From assembly GCA_003663585.1 (NCBI GenBank), contig QMTU01000070.1:1-5158 (forward strand): DNA of 5,158 nt, read 5' to 3'. A model generated the notes under the pieces. That model was not told the DNA's origin. It made no database searches and was given only the letters and a program-made list of their open reading frames with translations. Both the position numbers and the translations under genes were made by a program. The first letter of the stretch is position 1; every line of letters begins with the position of its first letter. This document shows positions 1-5,158 of this stretch, one piece after another. Source of the DNA: Thermoplasmata archaeon. GTDB taxonomy: Archaea > Thermoplasmatota > B47-G6.

Positions 1-33
1 CCTTAATGTTCCCTAAACTTGCGCTTACATGCA

Positions 34-41
34 TTTAATTA
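34..41 (+). promoter_or_regulatory. Possible archaeal TATA-like element upstream of dppB
   Basis: The 83 bases before dppB have stops in all three forward frames and hold no recognisable gene. The A/T-rich octamer TTTAATTA resembles an archaeal TATA box. If used, transcription would begin about 25 bases downstream, near 60-65, giving a leader of about 20 bases that still contains the dppB ribosome binding site. There is no convincing purine-rich BRE just upstream, and the region is A/T-rich in general. The gene could equally be transcribed from a promoter further upstream, for example one shared with a substrate-binding protein gene outside the window. Confidence 0.2.
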
Positions 42-70
42 GAAATCTACAAGTATTATCTCGTATTTTA

Positions 71-78
71 GAGGTGAT
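71..78 (+). promoter_or_regulatory. Shine-Dalgarno site of dppB, fixes its TTG start
   Basis: GAGGTGAT is an eight-base perfect complement to the conserved archaeal 16S rRNA 3' end. It lies five bases before the TTG at 84. This strong site at ideal spacing is the main reason for accepting the TTG start; no ATG or GTG in frame nearby has comparable support. Confidence 0.85.
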
Positions 79-83
79 ATATC

Positions 84-1157
84 TTGGGATTTGGAAGATA
101 TGTAGCTTTACGTATTGCAAACATGTTCGTTGTTCTAATAATAGTGACAATGATAGTTGCATACTTATTCACTGGATATGAACAGAGGGAAGCAGAAGCA
201 CAACTTATAGATATGCTTAGACAATGGGATATGAGTGAAGAAGCTCAAAAACTGAAAAAACTTGGAGAGGAGCAGTACCAAAAGGTAAGGCAACAGAAGA
301 TTGCAGAGTTTAAGAGAAAGCTTGGGCTTGATAAGACTGTACTAGAAAGGATTATTACAAGAGTTAGAAACGTCTTAACGTTAGACTTTGGAGTGTCAAA
401 GGAAGTTCAGTATGCTGGTACAAAAAAGATTACGGCAATGATGGCAAAAGCTATACCATTTTCAATGGCAATGTTCACGACAGCTACTGTGATAAATATA
501 TTCATAGGGATACTACTAGGGGCATATATAGCAACGCATGTAGGTTCCATTGCTGATAGGACGGTTTCAATACTGGCCATGGTAGGGTGGTCAATGCCTA
601 CATGGTGGCTTGCAATGATTTTAATCCTAACATTAGCAGTGAGGCATCACATAATACCTCTTCCAGGAGGGGCGACGCTTTTGACACTGTTAAGTCAGGC
701 AACGAATCCTCTACAAAGGTTTGGAGTATTTGCATATTATCTGACGGGGCCTATATTAACTTTAGTTATAGTGGCATTTGGGGGATGGGCTTGGTATACG
801 AGAAACCTTCTTATAGGAATATTCCAAGAGGATTACATAATGGTAGCAAGAGCTAAGGGTGTTCCTGAAAGAAGAGTGCTTTATGGCCATGCCTTAAGGA
901 GTGCTGCACCTCCCTTTATAACAATGATATTAGCTTCTCTTGTCGGAAGCATGTGGGGTGGAATAATCTCTGAGACTGTATGGCAGTGGCCTGGAATGGG
1001 ACTTCTATATTGGATGGCTCTTCAGAGTGGTGATGTTCCAGTTTTGATGACATTATCATTTGTAGGAACATTCCTCACCGTAGCTGTGTATCTAACGATG
1101 GATATCTTGTATGGAGTGTTTGATCCTAGAGTGCGTGTAGGAGCTTCTGGAAGCTAA
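84..1157 (+). CDS. dppB: Peptide-type ABC importer, permease subunit DppB/OppB
   Basis: One of the two membrane subunits of a Dpp/Opp family importer; it would pair with DppC to form the translocation channel. The 357-residue product has a first membrane helix at about 12-30, a charged outward loop, and further hydrophobic segments near 126-149, 160-186, 219-236, 278-298 and 320-342. The cytoplasmic coupling (EAA) loop is visible as ARAKGVPERRVLYGHALR at 255-272. The family's WPGMG (302-306) and C-terminal FDPRVRVG (346-353) are present, as is the LGLD (80-83) that precedes the first conserved loop. Length is slightly above the usual 310-340 because of a lysine/glutamate-rich helical stretch at about 33-80. 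It starts with TTG behind a perfect Shine-Dalgarno site. dppC follows after 29 bases. Family assignment is secure; whether the cargo is dipeptides, longer peptides or sugars cannot be told from this subunit. Confidence 0.95.
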   Translation: MGFGRYVALRIANMFVVLIIVTMIVAYLFTGYEQREAEAQLIDMLRQWDMSEEAQKLKKLGEEQYQKVRQQKIAEFKRKLGLDKTVLERIITRVRNVLTLDFGVSKEVQYAGTKKITAMMAKAIPFSMAMFTTATVINIFIGILLGAYIATHVGSIADRTVSILAMVGWSMPTWWLAMILILTLAVRHHIIPLPGGATLLTLLSQATNPLQRFGVFAYYLTGPILTLVIVAFGGWAWYTRNLLIGIFQEDYIMVARAKGVPERRVLYGHALRSAAPPFITMILASLVGSMWGGIISETVWQWPGMGLLYWMALQSGDVPVLMTLSFVGTFLTVAVYLTMDILYGVFDPRVRVGASGS

Positions 1158-1173
1158 CGTTAACTTCTCTTAG

Positions 1174-1180
1174 GGAGGTG
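1174..1180 (+). promoter_or_regulatory. Shine-Dalgarno site of dppC, fixes its TTG start
   Basis: GGAGGTG, in the 29-base gap between dppB and dppC, sits six bases before the TTG at 1187. It matches the archaeal anti-Shine-Dalgarno perfectly over seven bases and supports the unusual start codon. I see no terminator or promoter in the gap, so the two permease genes are probably cotranscribed. Confidence 0.85.
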
Positions 1181-1186
1181 TGAGTT

Positions 1187-3097
1187 TTGGCTAGGAGCAA
1201 TAATAAGTCACAAAAGCAAGGTAGTAAGTCTCTAAAAGTTCACTCAGAGAAGTTACAGAGGCTTGGTATTATAATAAAGGAGATGCTAAAACAACCAATT
1301 GGAGCTATAGGGTTTGTGCTATTAATAGTTCTCGTAGGGACGGCCATCATAACTCCTTATCTTGTTCCTAAGGATGCATATGAAAACTGGAATAGCCCCG
1401 AGTACTGGAAGGATAATCCAAAACTTGCATTGCCCTCCTGGGCAGGAGCTCTTCAGGGAATCAAGTACTCAAAAACAAGTGTTTATGAAATCTCCTCTGA
1501 GGAGGCTCATGTATACAAGAAATACGGAGCTCATGTAATATCGTTCGAGATTACTGAGACCTATGACTATGACTGGCCATTTACAGGAATGATATTGTAC
1601 TTATATTTCGCTGGAAATGCCACTGCCAGTGTTGAGGTTGATATTTATAGGCCAGATAATATTACCGTGGCAGCATCAGGACTAATGGCGTCAGGTAATG
1701 GTACAAGATTTGATCTTAAAGGAGCGCTTCAAAATGATATCGTAAAATTTGTACAATCCATGAACAGGTACCTCAGCTTAGAGACAAATATCGTGAGAAG
1801 TGTTGAGCTCACATTTTCAGAGTGGCCTAGGGCAGGTACCATTATGGAGCTCATGACAAGCAAAATACCAGCGGCGTTAAGAGCCCTTCAGGAGAATGTA
1901 ACTAACAACGCTCTCATAGCTCAGTGGGATGGTGGAAAAACTTTAAATCAAATAAATAATGGAATAAACACTGTTTTGGATAAGCTTAGTGACGTGTCTA
2001 CGGCTAAGACTGCTAGGGACGTTCAGAAGATAATAGGCATAAGTGAGTCGATATTTAGCAGACAAGTTCTAGAGAAGCTTGAAGAAATAAGCGACTTTGC
2101 TGAGGATCAGTTGGCTTCAGGGAATGTATCATCAGAGAATAAGGCTGTATACAAAGAAGTCGTGAATCTATATAATAGAGCCCACAATCTCCTGGGACTA
2201 ATGGATGAAGTATTCAATACAATAAGATTTGTTCCAAATTATAAGCAACTTTCTGCAGAGGAGATACTATCTAGGAACGTAATAGACGTAGAGAAGCTAC
2301 TTGTTCTAGGGAATTTCAAAGGGCTTAAGGGAGAGTACACCATAAATGTGACGATAACCAGCACAGCTCCTCTAAACTTTACTGGGGCTAAGATAATACT
2401 ACAGGGCAAGTCTCATGGCCTTATGGGAACTGATGACTCAGGCAGGGATCTGTGGTATGGCCTTATATGGGGCGTAAGAATAGCTCTAATAGTTGGTGCA
2501 CTTACGTCAACAGTAAGTGCTGTTGTTGGTCTCTTTTATGGATCCGTAAGTGGATACCTTGGAGGCTTCGTTGATGAAGCAATGCAGCGTGTAATAGAGG
2601 TCTTTGTAAATATACCTCTTCTTCCAATAATGATTGCAATAGGGTACAGTAGACAGGGACTTTCCTATTGGATCGTAGCTCTGCTGCTGGCAGTATTCGG
2701 ATGGGCGGGAATCGCTAGGGTTGTGAGATCAATGGCATTACAGATGCGTGAGGCCACGTTTGTAGAGGCCGCAAGATGTTTAGGAGCAAGTACTACAAGA
2801 GTACTGTTTAAGCATATAATGCCACAGATGTTGCCTTACATTTTCACGACAATGGCCTTTAACGTACCAGGTGCTATAATTTCAGAGGCATCATTGAGTT
2901 TCCTAGGAGTGGGCGATAAGGTACACCCAACATGGGGTAAGATTCTCAGCGATGCTCAGACGTCCTCTGCTGCAGTAAACAACTACTGGTGGTGGGTCAT
3001 ACCTCCAGGAATTGGAATCATGATTATAGGTCTGACGTTCGTGTTCATAGGAATGTCCCTTGATAGAGTACTTAATCCAAGGCTCAGAAGACTGTGA
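1187..3097 (+). CDS. dppC: Peptide-type ABC importer, permease DppC/OppC with large outward insertion
   Basis: Second membrane subunit of the importer, partner of DppB. At 636 residues it is about twice the usual bacterial length of near 300. The order is: a basic cytoplasmic N-terminus (1-35), membrane helix 1 (about 38-60), an inserted extracytoplasmic region (about 60-408), the family motif GLMGTDDSGRD (411-421), then the standard permease core with membrane segments near 428-450, 470-486, 491-512, 550-572 and 603-624. The coupling loop is clear: EAA at 527-529, G at 533 and HIMP at 543-546. The protein ends in the usual NPRLRRL. The permease core is intact, so the insertion has not broken the gene. 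The reading frame is continuous, with no sign of frameshift or fusion. The TTG start is chosen because of the GGAGGTG six bases upstream. The stop codon overlaps the ribosome binding site of dppD. A first-loop insertion is, as I recall it, a feature of archaeal OppC proteins, but this one seems long even for them. Confidence 0.95.
   Translation: MARSNNKSQKQGSKSLKVHSEKLQRLGIIIKEMLKQPIGAIGFVLLIVLVGTAIITPYLVPKDAYENWNSPEYWKDNPKLALPSWAGALQGIKYSKTSVYEISSEEAHVYKKYGAHVISFEITETYDYDWPFTGMILYLYFAGNATASVEVDIYRPDNITVAASGLMASGNGTRFDLKGALQNDIVKFVQSMNRYLSLETNIVRSVELTFSEWPRAGTIMELMTSKIPAALRALQENVTNNALIAQWDGGKTLNQINNGINTVLDKLSDVSTAKTARDVQKIIGISESIFSRQVLEKLEEISDFAEDQLASGNVSSENKAVYKEVVNLYNRAHNLLGLMDEVFNTIRFVPNYKQLSAEEILSRNVIDVEKLLVLGNFKGLKGEYTINVTITSTAPLNFTGAKIILQGKSHGLMGTDDSGRDLWYGLIWGVRIALIVGALTSTVSAVVGLFYGSVSGYLGGFVDEAMQRVIEVFVNIPLLPIMIAIGYSRQGLSYWIVALLLAVFGWAGIARVVRSMALQMREATFVEAARCLGASTTRVLFKHIMPQMLPYIFTTMAFNVPGAIISEASLSFLGVGDKVHPTWGKILSDAQTSSAAVNNYWWWVIPPGIGIMIIGLTFVFIGMSLDRVLNPRLRRL
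1364..2410 (+). other. Extracytoplasmic insertion domain within DppC
   Basis: Codons 60-408 of dppC lie between membrane helix 1 and the GTDDSGRD motif, a loop that in bacterial DppC is only a few dozen residues long. The loop faces outward in the family. The sequence suggests two parts: an outer beta-rich part (about 97-165 and 381-408, with alternating hydrophobic strands such as YTINVTI and AKIILQG) and a helical, charge-rich part between them (about 176-370). Seven N-x-S/T sequons fall here and none elsewhere in the protein: N144, N158, N171, N237, N313, N387 and N397. This agrees with exposure on the outer face and N-glycosylation in an archaeon. The role is unknown; docking of the binding protein is a reasonable guess, not shown by the sequence. 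Confidence 0.75.
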
Positions 3098-3101
3098 GGT
3101 G
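3096..3101 (+). promoter_or_regulatory. Shine-Dalgarno site of dppD overlapping the dppC stop
   Basis: GAGGTG begins inside the TGA stop of dppC (3095-3097) and lies seven bases before the ATG at 3109. It decides the start of dppD: the in-frame GTG at 3094 would extend the protein by five residues, but it has no comparable site upstream and would place this Shine-Dalgarno inside the coding region. A ribosome ending dppC would uncover or occupy the site, so translation is probably coupled. Confidence 0.75.
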
Positions 3102-3108
3102 CTTACTC

Positions 3109-4185
3109 ATGGTAAGCGAGATAATAAAGTTAATTCCAAAAGAAGAGGTGAAGTACGAAAACCCCTTAGACGAAATATACGTGCTTCGGGTAAATCATCT
3201 AAAGACGTACTACAATACATCCAGAGGTGCCGTTAAAGCAGTAGATGATGTTACAGTATGGTTAAAGAGAGGAGAATCTTTGGGAATTGCAGGAGAGTCT
3301 GGTTGTGGCAAGACCACCTTAGCGTCGTCTATACTTAACATGGTACCACCTCCTGGACGCATTGTTGGAGGAGAAATATGGCTTGATGGAATAGAAATAT
3401 CAAAGCTCAATGAGAGCACCTTAAGGCGAAAGATTAGATGGAGAAAAGTCTCAATGGTATTTCAAGGGGCAATGAATGCTCTTAATCCTGTTTATAGGGT
3501 TGGTTATCAGATGGCAGAGCCACTAGTGTATCACTATGACATGGATCCAGAAGAAGCTGAGGAAATTGTTAAAAAATATCTTGAGCTAGTAGGGCTAAGC
3601 CCAGCAGTTGCTGAGAGATATCCGCATGAGCTTTCTGGAGGAATGAAGCAGCGTGTAATGATAGCAATGGCCCTCATACTAAACCCACCACTTATTATTG
3701 CAGACGAGCCTACAACTGCACTTGATGTAGTAGTTCAGGCCCAGATAATGAATCTACTAAAGCGCATAAAAAGCGAAACCCACAAGTCCTTTATTTTCAT
3801 AACACATGATCTAAGCATACTCTCAGAGGTTTCAGATAATGTGCTGGTTATGTACGGGGGGAAGATGGTCGAGTGGGGAACTGGTGATGATATATATCTT
3901 AATCCACAGCATCCATACACACAGAAGCTCATAAGCGCAATTCCACGTGTACACGTTGATGTCGACAGACTTGAGTACATCCCAGGGACGCCACCTGATC
4001 TTATAAATCCGCCACCTGGTTGTAGGTTCCACCCAAGATGTCCATACGCAACTGACAAGTGTAAGCAAGAGGAGCCTCCGATTTTCAGAGTAGGAAAGAA
4101 GCACTTTGTTGCATGCTGGCTTTATGAGAAGGATGGAGAAAGAATTGAGGATCTTCAGAAGTTCCTAGAGGAGGAGAAGATATGA
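3109..4185 (+). CDS. dppD: Peptide-type ABC importer, ATP-binding subunit DppD/OppD
   Basis: Cytoplasmic ATPase that would pair with DppF to drive transport through DppB/DppC. Counting from the ATG, the 358-residue product has Walker A GESGCGKTT (62-70), Q-loop glutamine 119 in VFQGAMNALNP, signature LSGGMKQR (175-182), Walker B LIIADE (195-200) with catalytic Glu200, D-loop TALD (203-206) and switch His233. All are intact. The C-terminal oligopeptide/dipeptide transporter region carries four cysteines, C305, C311, C318 and C336, spaced as in DppD/OppD proteins known to bind a [4Fe-4S] cluster. A short acidic helical tail (about 340-358) ends the protein. I chose the ATG rather than the in-frame GTG at 3094 because of the GAGGTG seven bases upstream; using the GTG would give 363 residues. 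The stop overlaps the dppF start as ATGA. The DppD rather than DppF assignment rests on gene order and the signature LSGGMKQR, as opposed to LSGGQRQR. Confidence 0.95.
   Translation: MVSEIIKLIPKEEVKYENPLDEIYVLRVNHLKTYYNTSRGAVKAVDDVTVWLKRGESLGIAGESGCGKTTLASSILNMVPPPGRIVGGEIWLDGIEISKLNESTLRRKIRWRKVSMVFQGAMNALNPVYRVGYQMAEPLVYHYDMDPEEAEEIVKKYLELVGLSPAVAERYPHELSGGMKQRVMIAMALILNPPLIIADEPTTALDVVVQAQIMNLLKRIKSETHKSFIFITHDLSILSEVSDNVLVMYGGKMVEWGTGDDIYLNPQHPYTQKLISAIPRVHVDVDRLEYIPGTPPDLINPPPGCRFHPRCPYATDKCKQEEPPIFRVGKKHFVACWLYEKDGERIEDLQKFLEEEKI
4015..4043 (+). repeat. 29-base exact direct repeat, copy 1 (in dppD tail)
   Basis: These 29 bases, encoding the PGCRFHPRCP part of the cysteine-rich tail, are identical base for base to 5109-5137 in dppF. 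The flanking bases differ on both sides (A against T before, A against G after). The repeats are in the same orientation, 1094 bases apart, and in the same reading frame of each gene. The protein motif is conserved in the family, but synonymous positions would be expected to differ, as they do at the two Walker A motifs. Confidence 0.85.
4170..4176 (+). promoter_or_regulatory. Shine-Dalgarno site of dppF inside the dppD 3' end
   Basis: GGAGGAG, within the last glutamate codons of dppD, sits five bases before the ATG at 4182. It supports that start and the ATGA overlap between the two ATPase genes. Only the GGAGG part is a perfect anti-Shine-Dalgarno match. Confidence 0.7.
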
Positions 4186-5158
4186 GCGACGTTGATGTAA
4201 TTGTAAGTGAGGAAATTGAGGTAAGTGAGGGGGAACCTATACTCAAGGTCGTTGAGCTAAAGAAGTACTTTAGAGCCAAGAGAACAGTCCAAGAGGCTTT
4301 GGCAGGTCTTCCCCCAGCAATTGTCAAAGCTGTTGATGGAATATCATTTGAAATAGGGAAACAGGAGGTATTTGCCCTAGTTGGGGAATCAGGTTGTGGT
4401 AAGACAACCACCGGAAAAGTTATTTCAAAGCTTCTTAATCCTACTGCTGGTGAAATATTATTTGCAGGAAAGGACGTTACTCAAATAAAGTCGAAGGATG
4501 AAGAATTAGCGTACAGGAGACATGTTCAGATGATATTTCAGGATCCATATGCTTCAATGAACCCAAGATTTAAGATCAGAAACGTACTAGAGGAGCCCTT
4601 GATAATCCATGGAATTGGAGAAACTGCTGAGGAAAGAGAAGACCTCATGCTAAGGGCCCTAGAGGAAGTAAGGTTGATCCCTCCAGAGGATTTCATAGAC
4701 AGGTACCCCCACATGTTATCAGGGGGCCAGAGACAGCGTGTATCAATTGCAAGAGCACTGATACTTAAGCCTTCATTCATAGTTGCAGATGAGCCTGTTT
4801 CTATGCTTGATGTCTCTATAAGGGCAGAGGTTCTTGAGCTAATGAAGAGCTTAAAGGAGAAGTTCAAGTTGACGTACTTGTACATAACACACGATCTTGC
4901 TACCACAAGATACTTTACAAATCGCATAGCTGTGATGTACCTCGGAAAGATTGTTGAAACAGGAGTCACGAGGATGATCTTAGATAGGCCGTTACACCCT
5001 TATACAAAGGCTTTAATAGCAGCTGTTCCAGAGCCTGAACCGTCTAGGAGGCTTGGACTTAAGGAGGTACCTATAATAGGAGAAGTTCCAAACGCTGCAA
5101 ACATACCTCCTGGTTGTAGGTTCCACCCAAGATGTCCGTATGCAATGGACATATGTAA
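4182..5158 (+). CDS. dppF: Peptide-type ABC importer, ATP-binding subunit DppF/OppF (3' end cut by window)
   Basis: Second ATPase of the importer, partner of DppD. The frame is open from the ATG to the window edge, giving 325 complete codons; the last one is the cysteine of YAMDIC. By comparison with DppD and the family, about 20-45 residues are missing. Visible motifs are Walker A GESGCGKTT (68-76), Q-loop glutamine 120 in IFQDPYASMNPR, signature LSGGQRQR (179-186), Walker B FIVADE (199-204) with Glu204, D-loop MLDVS (208-212) and switch His237. The tail has PGCRFHPRCPYA with C312, C318 and C325, three of the four expected iron-sulfur ligands. The LSGGQRQR signature and the YxSMNPR after the Q-loop are typical of OppF/DppF rather than OppD. 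An acidic N-terminal extension (about 1-20) precedes the ATPase fold. The start is supported by GGAGGAG five bases upstream and by the ATGA overlap with dppD, so coupled translation of the two ATPases is likely. Confidence 0.94.
   Translation, partial: MSDVDVIVSEEIEVSEGEPILKVVELKKYFRAKRTVQEALAGLPPAIVKAVDGISFEIGKQEVFALVGESGCGKTTTGKVISKLLNPTAGEILFAGKDVTQIKSKDEELAYRRHVQMIFQDPYASMNPRFKIRNVLEEPLIIHGIGETAEEREDLMLRALEEVRLIPPEDFIDRYPHMLSGGQRQRVSIARALILKPSFIVADEPVSMLDVSIRAEVLELMKSLKEKFKLTYLYITHDLATTRYFTNRIAVMYLGKIVETGVTRMILDRPLHPYTKALIAAVPEPEPSRRLGLKEVPIIGEVPNAANIPPGCRFHPRCPYAMDIC
5109..5137 (+). repeat. 29-base exact direct repeat, copy 2 (in dppF tail)
   Basis: Identical to 4015-4043 in dppD and coding the same cysteine-motif residues. 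The following bases remain similar but show synonymous changes (CCA/CCG, TAC/TAT), so identity falls off right at the repeat border. Confidence 0.85.

Noticed and set aside
587..856. Open frame of 89 codons overlapping dppB on the same strand.
   Set aside because: It is in another frame of a clear membrane permease gene, has no ribosome site, and gives a low-complexity, unrecognisable product.
1158..1186. Possible terminator or promoter between dppB and dppC.
   Set aside because: Only 29 bases, with no T-run after a hairpin and no TATA-like element separate from the ribosome site.
1492..1504. Inverted repeat CTCCTC-T-GAGGAG as a possible hairpin or operator.
   Set aside because: The one-base centre cannot form a normal loop, it is inside dppC, and no partner site was seen.
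1498..1538. An SD-like GAGGAGG followed by an ATG at 1509 and a ten-codon minigene inside dppC, out of frame.
   Set aside because: It is very short, lies wholly within a well-supported gene, and the purine-rich stretch encodes Ser-Glu-Glu in frame. Chance is sufficient.
1187..3097. dppC as a fusion of two genes or an assembly error, given its double length.
   Set aside because: The frame is continuous, base and codon use do not change at the borders, and helix 1 and the permease core flank the insertion in the expected order.
3735..4969. Several open frames of 90-143 codons on the minus strand opposite dppD and dppF.
   Set aside because: They are antisense shadows of conserved ATPase coding sequence, with Ser- and Pro-rich products, no recognisable domains and no convincing ribosome sites.

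Overview
The window is an almost complete operon for a peptide-type (Dpp/Opp family) ABC importer, all on the + strand and tightly packed. It encodes two inner-membrane permeases (DppB-like, 357 aa; DppC-like, 636 aa) followed by two ATPases (DppD-like, 358 aa from the preferred start; DppF-like, 325 codons visible and cut by the window edge). No RNA gene, mobile element, CRISPR array or terminator is visible, and no stretch longer than about 85 bases lacks a gene.

The organism is most likely a thermophilic archaeon, probably of the Thermoproteota (crenarchaeal) type, although Korarchaeota or Thermococcales-like lineages cannot be excluded from sequence alone. The signs are: near-perfect Shine-Dalgarno sequences of the archaeal GGAGGTGAT type; TTG starts on both permease genes; arginine written almost entirely as AGA/AGG and isoleucine often as ATA; charge-rich proteins; and a DppC with a very large extracytoplasmic insertion, a build I associate with archaeal members of the family. 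This assignment is inference.

Layout: 1-83 is a short leader with a possible TATA-like element and a strong ribosome binding site; 84-1157 is dppB; a 29-base gap holds the dppC ribosome binding site; 1187-3097 is dppC, whose codons 60-408 encode the insertion; dppD starts at 3109 from a ribosome binding site that overlaps the dppC stop codon; dppF starts at 4182 through an ATGA overlap with the dppD stop and runs off the right edge. The overlaps imply one transcript and translational coupling.

Together DppB and DppC would form the membrane channel, and DppD and DppF the ATP-hydrolysing heterodimer on the cytoplasmic side. The substrate-binding protein (DppA) that would set specificity is not in the window. 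Substrate is therefore uncertain: in hyperthermophilic archaea several transporters of this family carry oligosaccharides such as cellobiose rather than peptides. The system as a whole is conventional. The most unusual parts are the roughly 350-residue outward-facing domain of DppC, which carries all seven N-glycosylation sequons of that protein, and a 29-base exact direct repeat shared by the tails of the two ATPase genes.
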